Shown in pieces: positions 25,438 to 33,456 of a DNA stretch of 64,000 bases. The notes under the pieces were generated by a model that saw only the letters and a list, made by a program, of their open reading frames with translations, did not search any database and was not told where the DNA came from. Location: positions 62,001-126,000 of the forward strand of contig NZ_QXTH01000004.1 in NCBI RefSeq assembly GCF_003946865.1, read 5' to 3'. Positions within the stretch are counted from its first letter, which is position 1; each line of letters opens with the position of its first letter. The translations under genes were made by a program, and so were the position numbers. This stretch comes from Antribacter gilvus (GTDB lineage: Bacteria; Actinomycetota; Actinomycetes; Actinomycetales; Cellulomonadaceae).

Positions 25438-26925
25438 TCAATCTTGCGGCTCTCGCACGGGAATCGCATCCCGCCGACGCGGCGCGACGGACCCACGCCG
25501 TCGCTCCTCCCCAACAACGTACGCGATCCCACGAACGGCGTCATCCAGCCGGTCAGGGGCGTTCGCCGCATATCCGATCACCAGCCCGGGCGGTCCGTCG
25601 CCCACCCTGTGCGACGACAGCGCCTGCACCGCCACCCCGGCCTCGTCCGCGGCGCGACGGGACACGGCGACGTCGTCGATCCCCTCGGGCAGGGTCACCA
25701 GAAGATGCAGCCCCGCCGCCACACCGTGCACGGTGGCGTCCGGCAGGTGAGACGCGAGCGCCTGGAGGAGCGCGTCACGACGGGCTCGGTGACGTCGTCG
25801 GACCTGGCGCAGGTGGCGCTCGAAGCCGCCCGACGTGATGAAGCGGGCCAGCGCGAGCTGTGGCAGCGCAGGGGATCCCAGGTCGGTCCAGTACCGCGCC
25901 TCGACCAGCTCGTCCCGGAGAGCCGCGGGGGCCAGCAGCCAGCCGAGCCGGACCGCCGGCGCGAGCGACTTCGAGACGCTGCCGAGGTGCACCACGTGGT
26001 CGGGGGCGAGAGCACGCAGCGCGGGCACGGGTGGCCGGTCGTAGCGGTGCTCGGCGTCGTAGTCGTCCTCCAGGACCAGGCGGCCCGGCGCGCGGGCCCA
26101 GGCGACGAGCTCCCGACGGCGGTCCGGCGCGAGCACCACCCCCGTGGGGAACTGGTGCGCCGGCGTGACCAGGACGGCGTCGAGCCCTGTCCTGGCGAGC
26201 GCCCCCACGTCGAGACCACCCTCGTCCACCGGGACCGGGACGGGTTCCAGGTCCCAGCGGCGCAGATGCTCCCGAGCGCCCCGCGAGCCGGGATCCTCGA
26301 AGCCGACCTGGGTCACGCCGCGGGCCCGCAGGACGCGGGCGAGCAGCATCAGGCCCTGCGAGACGCCGTTGACCACGAGGATGTCGTCGGGGTGCGCCCG
26401 GAACCCACGAGTGCGGGCGAGCCACCCCACCAGGGCCTCACGCAGAGCGGGGAGCCCCCTCGGGTCGCCGTAGCCGAGGTCGCTCGACGCCAGGTCGTTC
26501 AACGCCGTCCGTTCCGCGCGGGCCCAGGCGGAGCGGGGGAACGCCGACAGGTCGGGGACGCCGGGAGCGAGGTCGATCCGGGCACCTCGGGGCGCCCGGA
26601 CGGGGACCGACGTCGGCAGAGGGCCGACGGCGTCCGGGCCGACGGCGTCCGGGCCGAACCCGGGCGCCCACCCGGCCCGGACGACGGTGCCTCCCGCACG
26701 TCGCCCCGTCAGGAGACCCTCGTCCGTGAGCCGCTGGTAGGCGTCGACCACCACACCCCGCGAGCAGCCGAGCTCCTCGGCGAGCGAGCGTGTGGCGGGG
26801 AGCCGGTCCCCCGGGGTGACCCGGCCGTCCGACACGGCCGCGCGCAACGCGTCGGCGAGCCAGGTCGCGAGACCGCCGGGCGCCGCCTGCCCGCGGTCGA
26901 GCTGGAGGAAGTCGGACCCTAGCAT
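25438..26925 (-). CDS. MocR-type GntR regulator with aminotransferase domain
   Basis: A 495-residue transcription regulator. The N-terminal GntR winged helix (AVSDGRVTPGDRLPATRSLAEELGCSRGVVVDAYQRLTDEGLL) is joined by an Ala/Pro linker to a fold-type I aminotransferase domain with the pyridoxal-phosphate Lys in SVSKSLAPAVRLGWLL. MocR proteins sense PLP or amino compounds and usually control a divergent neighbour, here the EamA exporter. ATG 26925 has AAGGAGGG upstream. The 68-bp intergene contains TTGGT-N12-ACCAA. It is followed on the same strand by the 2-oxoacid dehydrogenase operon, which may be an additional target. Confidence 0.92.
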   Translation of the reverse strand: MLGSDFLQLDRGQAAPGGLATWLADALRAAVSDGRVTPGDRLPATRSLAEELGCSRGVVVDAYQRLTDEGLLTGRRAGGTVVRAGWAPGFGPDAVGPDAVGPLPTSVPVRAPRGARIDLAPGVPDLSAFPRSAWARAERTALNDLASSDLGYGDPRGLPALREALVGWLARTRGFRAHPDDILVVNGVSQGLMLLARVLRARGVTQVGFEDPGSRGAREHLRRWDLEPVPVPVDEGGLDVGALARTGLDAVLVTPAHQFPTGVVLAPDRRRELVAWARAPGRLVLEDDYDAEHRYDRPPVPALRALAPDHVVHLGSVSKSLAPAVRLGWLLAPAALRDELVEARYWTDLGSPALPQLALARFITSGGFERHLRQVRRRHRARRDALLQALASHLPDATVHGVAAGLHLLVTLPEGIDDVAVSRRAADEAGVAVQALSSHRVGDGPPGLVIGYAANAPDRLDDAVRGIAYVVGEERRRGSVAPRRRDAIPVREPQD

Positions 26926-26950
26926 CTTGGACCCCTCCTTCGGCCGGTGC

Positions 26951-26972
26951 TTGGTGCTGTCAGATATACCAA
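26951..26972. promoter_or_regulatory. candidate MocR operator TTGGT-N12-ACCAA
   Basis: An inverted repeat lies midway between the divergent MocR and EamA genes and overlaps a TATACC/TATATC -10-like patch usable on both strands. The location fits autoregulation plus control of the exporter. Confidence 0.45.
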
Positions 26973-26993
26973 AGCGCGACCAGGCTGAGAAGC

Positions 26994-27920
26994 ATGCCCA
27001 CGCGAAGCGCCACCGTGACCGACGACCCGACGCAGTCCGTCCAGCACCAGCGCCCCTGGACCGGACCCCTGTTCGCGGCGCTCGGCATGTCGCTGGTCGG
27101 CAGCCAGGTCGCCGTGTCGGGGGTGCTCGCCGACGCTCCCCTGTTCGCCGTGCAGGCCGTCCGGTACACGCTGGCAGCCCTGGTGCTCGTCGTGGTGGTC
27201 CGGCTCACCGGACGACAGCTCCCCGTCCCGCGGGGGAGGGAGTGGGCCTGGGTGTCGGGCGTCGCGCTGACGGGGCTCGTGCTGTTCAACGTGGGAGTGG
27301 TGCGGGGCGTGGCGCACGCCGAGCCCGCCGTGATCGGGGTGGCCGTGGCGACGGTGCCGGTGCTCCTGGCGCTGGTGGGCCCGCTGCTCGGTGGTGCTCG
27401 GCCCTCGCCTGTCGTCGTGGCCGCCGCGGTCGTGGTGACCGTGGGGGCCGTCCTCGTGACCGGCGGCGGGCGCACGGACGCGGCGGGCCTCGGTTACGCG
27501 CTGCTGACGCTGGTCTGCGAGGCGGGGTTCACGCTGCTCGCCGTGCCGGTGCTGGGCAGGCTCGGTCCGCACGGGGTGTCGCTGCACGCCGCCTGGATCG
27601 CCGCCGCGGGCCTGTGGGTCCTCAGCCTGGCGACGGAGGGGCCGGGGGCTGTGGCGGCGCTGCGCGTCGAGCACCTGCTCGCCACGCTGCACCTCGCCCT
27701 CGGCGTCACGGTCGTCGCCTTCCTGCTCTGGTACACCGCTGTCGGCCGGATCGGCCCGGGCCGGGCCGGGCTGTTCACCGGCGTGGTCCCGGTGGTGTCA
27801 GCGGTCGGCGGGATCGCCCTGGGCGAGCCGGCCCCCGGGCCCGTCGTCTGGCTGGGGGTCGCGGTGGTCGTCGCGGGGGTGACGCTCGGGGTCCGGGCCG
27901 GCGCCTCCGGTCGCCGCTAG
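26994..27920 (+). CDS. EamA/DMT-family exporter
   Basis: A 308-residue plasma-membrane protein with about ten helices in two EamA repeats, typical of drug/metabolite transporters that export amino acids or related compounds. Telling segments are GMSLVGSQVAVSGVLADAPLFAVQAVRYTLAAL in repeat one and LLWYTAVGRIGPGRAGLFTGVVPVVSAVGGIALGEPAP in repeat two. CAGGCT ends seven bases before the ATG, the leaderless pattern. Divergence from a MocR regulator suggests an amino-compound substrate. The stop overlaps the convergent aminotransferase by four bases. Confidence 0.88.
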   Translation: MPTRSATVTDDPTQSVQHQRPWTGPLFAALGMSLVGSQVAVSGVLADAPLFAVQAVRYTLAALVLVVVVRLTGRQLPVPRGREWAWVSGVALTGLVLFNVGVVRGVAHAEPAVIGVAVATVPVLLALVGPLLGGARPSPVVVAAAVVVTVGAVLVTGGGRTDAAGLGYALLTLVCEAGFTLLAVPVLGRLGPHGVSLHAAWIAAAGLWVLSLATEGPGAVAALRVEHLLATLHLALGVTVVAFLLWYTAVGRIGPGRAGLFTGVVPVVSAVGGIALGEPAPGPVVWLGVAVVVAGVTLGVRAGASGRR

Positions 27921-29026
27921 ACCCAGGACTTCGCGACCGCCAGGAACGCGTCGTTCGCCGCCGGCTCGCCGATGCTCACCCGCAGTCCGTCGCCAGCGAA
28001 CGGCCGGACCAGCACGCCCGCGGCGGAGGCCTGGGCCGCGCACTCCAGCGTGGCCTGGCCCAGTCCGAACCACACGAAGTTGGCCTGCGACTCCGGCAGC
28101 TCCCAGCCCTGCTCGCGCAGCGCGTCCTGCACGCGGGTGCGCTCGGCCACGAGCGCGTCGACCCGTTCCATCAGCTCGGTCTGCGCCGGCTGGGCCAGCG
28201 AGGCGAGCGCCGCGGCCTGCGCCACGTGGGAGACGCCGAAGGGCGTGGACACCGCGCGGATGCCCGCGGCGAGCCGGGGCTCAGCCACCGCGTAGCCGAC
28301 ACGCAGCCCGGCGAGCCCGTACGCCTTGGACAGGGTGCGCAGGAGCACCACGTTGGCGTGCGCCGCGAGAACCTCGGTGCCCGACGGCGCCGCCGGGTCC
28401 CGCACGAACTCCAGGTACGCCTCGTCCACCACGACGAGCACGTCCGACGGCACGGCGGCGAGGAAGGCCGACAGCTCGTCCGCGCGCACCACCGGGCCGG
28501 TGGGGTTGTTGGGGGTGCAGACCAGCACCACGCGGGTGCGAGGCGTCACCGCTGCGGCCATGGCCGCCAGGTCGAGCCGACCGGTCCCGGGCTCGAGCGG
28601 GACCGTCACGCTCGTGCCGCCCGCCACGGCCACCGCGATCGGGTAGGCCTCGAAGGAACGCCACGGGTAGACGACCTCGTCGCCCGCGTCGACCACGGCC
28701 TGCAGCACGTGCGAGAGCACGGCCACGGAGCCGTTGCCCACGACGACCTGCTCGGGCGGCACGCCCACGTGGCCCGCGAGCGCCTCGACGAGCTCGGACG
28801 CGTACATGTCGGGGTACCGGTTGATCTCCCCCGCAGCGGCCGTGATGGCGGCGATGACCGAGGGCAGCGGCTGGTACGGGTTCTCGTTCGACGAGAGCTT
28901 CCACGCTCGGCCTCCGGGCGCGACCCGCGCGCCCGGGACGTAGGCCGGCAGGGCGGAGACGGCGGGACGGAGCGGCACGGAAGCGGCGACGGTCTCGCGA
29001 CCGGCCGACGACAAGGGTGTTTCCAC
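27917..29026 (-). CDS. histidinol-phosphate / aromatic aminotransferase family
   Basis: A fold-type I PLP enzyme of the HisC/Pat family, about 369 residues. Motifs are VVGNGSVAVLSHVLQ (phosphate loop), VCTPNNPTGPVV, VVVDEAYLEFV, the Schiff-base Lys in LRTLSKAYGLAGLRVGY, and a C-terminal Arg in DGLRVSIG. It transfers amino groups to or from histidinol phosphate or aromatic 2-oxoacids. A stand-alone location away from his genes favours the aromatic (Pat) role, but this is inference. ATG 29038 is possible; GTG 29026 is preferred because CATGCT ends seven bases upstream, while the ATG lies inside that box. Confidence 0.85.
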   Translation of the reverse strand: METPLSSAGRETVAASVPLRPAVSALPAYVPGARVAPGGRAWKLSSNENPYQPLPSVIAAITAAAGEINRYPDMYASELVEALAGHVGVPPEQVVVGNGSVAVLSHVLQAVVDAGDEVVYPWRSFEAYPIAVAVAGGTSVTVPLEPGTGRLDLAAMAAAVTPRTRVVLVCTPNNPTGPVVRADELSAFLAAVPSDVLVVVDEAYLEFVRDPAAPSGTEVLAAHANVVLLRTLSKAYGLAGLRVGYAVAEPRLAAGIRAVSTPFGVSHVAQAAALASLAQPAQTELMERVDALVAERTRVQDALREQGWELPESQANFVWFGLGQATLECAAQASAAGVLVRPFAGDGLRVSIGEPAANDAFLAVAKSWV

Positions 29027-29052
29027 GGGCCTCAGCATGCCACGATGCCTTC

Positions 29053-29457
29053 ATGAAGATCCTGGTCCGTATCGTCATCACAGCCGCCGCGATCGGGCTG
29101 TCCGCCTGGCTCCTCAGCAACTACCTCAATGTCGTGAGCGACGGCTCCACCGGGGGCATGGTCCTCTCGACGCTCGTGGTCGCCGTGATCTACGGGCTGG
29201 TGAACATGATCATCAAGCCGATCGTGCAGCTCCTGTCCCTCCCCCTCTACATCCTGACGCTGGGCCTGTTCACCCTGCTGGTGAACGCGCTGATGCTGTG
29301 GATCACCACGCTCATCTCGAACGCCGACTGGTTCTTCGGGAACCAGATCGGCCTCGAGGTGAACGGCGGCTTCTGGTGGTTCGTGCTGGGCGCACTGGTG
29401 ATCTCGATCATCCAGATGGTCCTGACCGCCCTGCTGCCGAAGAAGCTCAAGGACTGA
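29053..29457 (+). CDS. phage-holin-4 family (PF04020-like) membrane protein
   Basis: A 134-residue protein with four membrane helices and the family pattern YGLVNMIIKPIVQLLSLPLYILTLGLFTLLVNALMLWITT. These 'Mycobacteriophage holin-like' proteins are widespread chromosomal membrane proteins of unknown role and are not evidence of a prophage. CACGAT (29041-29046) ends six bases before the ATG; the promoter must overlap that of the divergent aminotransferase. The C-terminal Lys-rich tail (PKKLKD) overlaps the convergent hydrolase gene by 11 bases. Confidence 0.85.
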   Translation: MKILVRIVITAAAIGLSAWLLSNYLNVVSDGSTGGMVLSTLVVAVIYGLVNMIIKPIVQLLSLPLYILTLGLFTLLVNALMLWITTLISNADWFFGNQIGLEVNGGFWWFVLGALVISIIQMVLTALLPKKLKD

Positions 29458-30919
29458 TCCCGACGGGCGCTCGCTCGGCGCGGTAGAAGGTCGTCGTGAC
29501 CTCCTTCCCGTCGAGCAGCGGCTCGATCCGGGCGACGACGCCGGCGACCCGCACGTCACCGGACGCCATGGCCAGATCGAGCGTGCGCGCGTGCGTGGCC
29601 ACTCCGTGCGCCGCGGCCAGGTTCCCCGAGGCGGCCCGGTCGCCGGGGTCCTGCGACCCGGCGAGGTCCCGGGCGACGGTCACGCGGTCGGCGGTGCGTG
29701 GGTTCTCGGCGCTGCTGCGTCCGTCGGTGTTCGAGACCAGCTCCTGGGGGGTCTCCAGGTGCAGCGCGGGGACACCGGGCGGGGACGCGAGCTGCGCCAC
29801 GGGAGCACCGGCGGTCACCACTCCCCCGAGCCGGTACCGGTCCGTGAACGCGGGCGCCGAGGCGAGGGCCATGGCGGCGATACCACCCAGGCTGTGACCC
29901 ACGAGCGTGACCGGCTCGTCGGGTCCGGCGCCTGCGGCCGCCAGGGCGGCCTGCACCGTGGCGGACGCGCCGTCCTGCTGCCGGGCCATGAGGTCGAGGT
30001 CGGTGACTGCGTCCCAGGGGTGGTCCGCCGGAAGGACCGACTCCGTGCCGGGGATCAGCACCGTCCACGAGACCCCGCCATCAGGTGCGGCCACGCGCTG
30101 GACGGCGACGGTGGCGTAGGGCGCGTCGCCTGCCCACGGATAGAGGTCGGCCACGCGGCGCAGGGAGTCGGCAAGGGACCCGCCCGAATCCGCCCACTCC
30201 GGCAGCCCGCCCGAGCCGAAGTCGCCGGCCTGGAGCTGGGTCACGGTCAGCCCGGCCGGTACGTCGACGATGGGCGCGCGTCGCACGGCGTCGGCGAGCA
30301 CCCTGGCGCCACCGCTGGTGCTCAGGTCGCCGCCCGCGGCACGCGGGTGGGACCAGGCCACCCCGGCACCGAGGCCGGCCACCAGCTCGTCCGACCACGG
30401 CGCCGCAGCCCGTGTGGCCCACGGCGCGACCCCGTCGAACAGCACCGCGGGGGTGCCTGTGCGGCGGGCGAGCGTGGCGAGCACGCCGCCGGCTGCTGCG
30501 GCCGCGAGCCACCGGTTCCCGCCGGACCAGAACGCGCCCTGCACGAAACCCTCCGCCGTCACGAGGGCCCCCACGATCCGGGTGGCCACGGACTCGGCCT
30601 CCTCGTACAGACCGGCAGCCCGGAGGAGCCGCCATCCCAGGAGGTCGTACAGCTCCGCAGCGGCCCAGAGCCGTCGCGCCACCTCGTCGACCACCTCGAG
30701 CGCCGCGGCCCTGGCCCGGTGGAGCCCGGGCTGCGGCCCGGCCCAGAGCAGCACGTCCTGTGCGACGACGGTGCGCGCCTCCGAGCACCGTCCCGCCGCC
30801 GTACGAAGGTGGTCGGCGGCGGTGGTGACCCGGGCCGCGGCGAGCCGCACCTCCTCGGCGACGACCGACGTGACGCGGGTTCCGCCGGTCACCACGATGG
30901 CGTCGGCCGCGTCGCTCAT
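29447..30919 (-). CDS. alpha/beta hydrolase with N-terminal helical (ESX-like) domain
   Basis: A 490-residue protein. The first 130 residues are Ala/Arg-rich helices (VVAEEVRLAAARVTTAADHLRTA, VVDEVARRLWAAAELYDLLGWRLL) like the N-terminal regions of type VII secretion substrates. A short hydrophobic stretch (WLAAAAAGGVLATLA) follows, then an alpha/beta hydrolase domain with nucleophile Ser in VGHSLGGIAAMAL and a probable C-terminal His near AHGVATHARTLD. Lipase/esterase activity is likely. The start overlaps the stop of the small helical gene upstream (ATGA), making an obligate pair. No ESX machinery is visible in the window. Confidence 0.72.
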   Translation of the reverse strand: MSDAADAIVVTGGTRVTSVVAEEVRLAAARVTTAADHLRTAAGRCSEARTVVAQDVLLWAGPQPGLHRARAAALEVVDEVARRLWAAAELYDLLGWRLLRAAGLYEEAESVATRIVGALVTAEGFVQGAFWSGGNRWLAAAAAGGVLATLARRTGTPAVLFDGVAPWATRAAAPWSDELVAGLGAGVAWSHPRAAGGDLSTSGGARVLADAVRRAPIVDVPAGLTVTQLQAGDFGSGGLPEWADSGGSLADSLRRVADLYPWAGDAPYATVAVQRVAAPDGGVSWTVLIPGTESVLPADHPWDAVTDLDLMARQQDGASATVQAALAAAGAGPDEPVTLVGHSLGGIAAMALASAPAFTDRYRLGGVVTAGAPVAQLASPPGVPALHLETPQELVSNTDGRSSAENPRTADRVTVARDLAGSQDPGDRAASGNLAAAHGVATHARTLDLAMASGDVRVAGVVARIEPLLDGKEVTTTFYRAERAPVGISP

Positions 30920-31221
30920 GCGGCAGCCCCCGCGATACGGGCCGCGGCTGCACGCCGGGCGTCGTCGACGGCGAGCAGGTACGTAGCGGCGAGCCGCAGC
31001 GCCTCGTCCAGGTGGTCCAGGTCTCGCGCCACCGCCGCCTGAGCGTCGGCCATCGCCTCGCGGAACACCTGGGCGCCTGGCGACTCCCACGCCACGGCGG
31101 ACGCCGCCCGGCCCGCGTCGTGCGCCGACAGCGCAGCGGCGCCCGCCGCGGCGAGCAGTCCCACCGGGTCGCGCAGGCCCGCCAGTGTCGCCAGGCACTC
31201 GTCGATCTGTCCCGCACCCAT
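30916..31221 (-). CDS. small helical protein, WXG100/ESX-like partner
   Basis: A 101-residue all-helical protein of Ala-rich amphipathic segments with a central turn (AVAWESPGAQVFREAMADAQAAVARDLDHLDEAL) where W-E-S-P replaces WxG. The size, helix-turn-helix form and coupling to a hydrolase with a similar N-terminal domain fit an ESAT-6-like partner of a secreted enzyme (inference). ATG 31221 follows GGAGGGC at ten bases; the longer 31293 start would translate a tandem-repeat region. Its TGA overlaps the hydrolase ATG. Confidence 0.65.
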   Translation of the reverse strand: MGAGQIDECLATLAGLRDPVGLLAAAGAAALSAHDAGRAASAVAWESPGAQVFREAMADAQAAVARDLDHLDEALRLAATYLLAVDDARRAAAARIAGAAA

Positions 31222-31249
31222 CCTGGTCCGCCCTCCGCTCGCCCGCCCC

Positions 31250-31294
31250 GACCCTGCACCGACCCCCGCACCGACCCCGCACCGACCCCGCACC
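31250..31294. repeat. tandem 11-bp repeat GACCCCGCACC, four copies
   Basis: Four units (one with T for C, one with an extra C) lie upstream of the small helical gene on the minus strand, in its leader or promoter region. Copy number may vary between strains. Confidence 0.7.
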
Positions 31295-31454
31295 GACGAC
31301 GCTAGACCGGAGGCGAGCGCCGCCGACGGGCAGCGGGGCTGGCCTGTGCACGGATCGGCGGGATGGCCGCCTGTGGTCGGGGTCGCAGCCGCGGAACGCC
31401 TGCAGGATGGTCTTTCCCGGCGGTCCCGCGACCTGCCGTGGGAGAATGCAGGAC

Positions 31455-32939
31455 GTGCCCGAGACCAGCGCCCCCGCCACCGCCGCCCCCACCGCCGCCC
31501 GGATCTCCCTCGCCGAGGTGACGCCGCCCATCGCCCTCGGGCCGCTGGACGGCCGCTACCGGGCCGCCGTCGCCCCGCTGGTGGACCACCTCAGCGAGGC
31601 CGCGCTGAACCGGGCGCGGATCCACGTCGAGGTGGAGTGGCTGATCATGCTGTGCAACGGCGCGCCGGGCGTCGCCGCCCCGGTGGTCCCCGGGGCCACC
31701 GCGCTGACGGCCGACGAGCAGGAGTACCTGCGCCGGATCCCCGCCACCTTCGGCGCGGACGAGATCGCGGAGCTCGCCGCGATCGAGCGGGAGACGGTCC
31801 ACGACGTCAAGGCCGTCGAGTACTTCATCAAGCGCCGCATCGCCGCGGCCCCCGAGGCCCTGGGCACCAGCAACCTCCCGGCCGTGAGCGAGCTCGTGCA
31901 CTTCGCCTGCACCAGCGAGGACATCAACAACCTGTCGTACGCGCTCATGGTCCAGGGTGCGGTGCGCGAGGTCTGGCTGCCCGCCGCCACCGCACTCGCC
32001 GACCAGCTCGCCGACATGGCCCGCGACCATGCCGCCGTCCCGCTGCTCAGCCGCACGCACGGGCAGCCGGCCACCCCGTCCACGCTCGGCAAGGAGCTCG
32101 CCGTCCTGGCTCACCGCCTGCGCCGCCAGCTCCGCCGCATCGAGACCGGCGAGTACCTGGGCAAGCTCAACGGGGCCACGGGCACCTACGGCGCGCACGT
32201 CGTGGCCGTGCCGGGGGCCGACTGGCAGGCCGTGTCGAAGACGTTCGTCGAGGGTCTCGGCCTCACCTGGAACCCGCTGACCACGCAGATCGAGTCGCAC
32301 GACTGGCAGGCCGAGATCTACGCCGACATGGCCCGCTTCAACCGGATCCTCCACAACCTCGCCACCGACGTGTGGACGTACATCTCGCTCGGGTTCTTCA
32401 CGCAGATCCCGGTCGCGGGCGCCACGGGCTCGTCCACGATGCCGCACAAGATCAACCCGATCCGCTTCGAGAACGCCGAGGCCAACCTCGAGATCGCGTG
32501 CGCGCTGCTCGACACGCTGTCGGCCACGCTCGTGACCAGCCGCATGCAGCGCGACCTCACCGACTCGACGACGCAGCGGAACATCGGCCCGGCGTTCGGC
32601 CACGGTCTGCTGGCGCTGGACAACGTGTCACGCGGCCTCCGGGCCCTGGCCGTGAACGAGACGCTCCTCCGCGACGACCTCGACCAGAACTGGGAGGTGC
32701 TGGGCGAGCCCGTGCAGTCGGCGATGCGCGCGGCGTCGGTCGCCGGCGTGCCCGGCATGGAGAACCCGTACGAGCGGCTCAAGGACCTCACGCGCGGACA
32801 GCGTGTGGACGCCGCCCGCATGCGCGAGTTCGTCGCGGGCCTCGGCCTGCCCGACGACGTCGCCGCGCGCCTGAGCGAGCTCACGCCCGCCGGCTACACG
32901 GGCCTGGCCGAGCAGCTCGTCAGGGACCACCTGGCCTGA
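31455..32939 (+). CDS. purB: adenylosuccinate lyase
   Basis: Catalyses two purine steps: SAICAR to AICAR plus fumarate, and adenylosuccinate to AMP plus fumarate. The product of about 494 residues has PLDGRYRAAVAPL near the N-terminus, FACTSEDINNLSYALM, LSRTHGQPATPSTLGKEL (general acid/base His), and the superfamily signature GSSTMPHKINPIRFENAEAN. GTG 31455 is preferred because GAGAAT ends seven bases upstream; ATG 31446 would have GGGAG only two bases away. The N-terminal Ala/Pro/Thr-rich stretch is dispensable-looking. Confidence 0.95.
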   Translation: MPETSAPATAAPTAARISLAEVTPPIALGPLDGRYRAAVAPLVDHLSEAALNRARIHVEVEWLIMLCNGAPGVAAPVVPGATALTADEQEYLRRIPATFGADEIAELAAIERETVHDVKAVEYFIKRRIAAAPEALGTSNLPAVSELVHFACTSEDINNLSYALMVQGAVREVWLPAATALADQLADMARDHAAVPLLSRTHGQPATPSTLGKELAVLAHRLRRQLRRIETGEYLGKLNGATGTYGAHVVAVPGADWQAVSKTFVEGLGLTWNPLTTQIESHDWQAEIYADMARFNRILHNLATDVWTYISLGFFTQIPVAGATGSSTMPHKINPIRFENAEANLEIACALLDTLSATLVTSRMQRDLTDSTTQRNIGPAFGHGLLALDNVSRGLRALAVNETLLRDDLDQNWEVLGEPVQSAMRAASVAGVPGMENPYERLKDLTRGQRVDAARMREFVAGLGLPDDVAARLSELTPAGYTGLAEQLVRDHLA

Positions 32940-32980
32940 GGACCTGCGCAAATGCAGGTGGCGCGTCAGCCCCGCCCGGC

Positions 32981-32986
32981 TACCGT
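32981..32986 (+). promoter_or_regulatory. leaderless-type -10 box TACCGT
   Basis: TACCGT ends six bases before the ATG at 32993, with no Shine-Dalgarno between. Confidence 0.5.
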
Positions 32987-32992
32987 GACGGC

Positions 32993-33370
32993 ATGACGCC
33001 CGCCGAGACGCCGCCCGCCGTGCCCACCGACCGCTGGCTCGCCGTCACACGAGAGGACGGCGAGACCGTGGGCTACCTCGAGCCGGTCACCGAGGACTAC
33101 GGCGAGGTGGTCCCCCGGAACCGCCTCGGGCACGCCGTCGGCGGCGTGCTGGGCTTTCATGAGGCGGAGGAGCTGGTCCTCGACCGCGGACTGCGCGAGC
33201 TGGCCGAGCCCTGGCTGCTCGACGGGTCCGACGAGCCGCTCACGATCATCGAGCTGTCCCCCTCGGGGATCGTGCTGAGCAACGCGTTCGCCAGCAAGGC
33301 CCTGATCCTCACGGACAGGTACACGGTGGGCTGGCCGGACACGGGCGGGCGGCTGCGCCGCGCGTCGTGA
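32993..33370 (+). CDS. small protein of unknown function
   Basis: A 125-residue soluble acidic protein. It opens MTPAETPPAVPTDRWLAVTREDGETVGYLEPVTEDYG and contains hydrophobic strand-like stretches (TIIELSPSGIVLSNAFASKALI, YTVGWPDTGGRL). I do not recognise the family, although the pattern suggests a compact beta domain. It lies 53 bases after purB but has its own leaderless promoter and ends at a strong bidirectional hairpin. Confidence 0.7.
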   Translation: MTPAETPPAVPTDRWLAVTREDGETVGYLEPVTEDYGEVVPRNRLGHAVGGVLGFHEAEELVLDRGLRELAEPWLLDGSDEPLTIIELSPSGIVLSNAFASKALILTDRYTVGWPDTGGRLRRAS

Positions 33371-33371
33371 G

Positions 33372-33441
33372 GTGCGCGCCAGACTGCCTCCAGGTCGCTT
33401 CAACCCCTGCTTGAGCGATCTGGAGGCAGTCTGGCGCGCAC
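33372..33441. terminator. 28-bp stem hairpin between convergent genes
   Basis: The arms 33372-33399 and 33414-33441 are complementary over 28 bp with a single G-U pair and a 14-base loop. The hairpin sits exactly between two convergent stops (33370 and 33457), so it can terminate both transcripts. It is far longer than a normal intrinsic terminator and has no U-tract. Confidence 0.8.
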
Positions 33442-33456
33442 ACTCACTCCGGACGG

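Noticed and set aside
29053-29457. Prophage signal from the holin-like gene
   Set aside because: PF04020-type proteins are ordinary chromosomal membrane proteins; no other phage gene is nearby.
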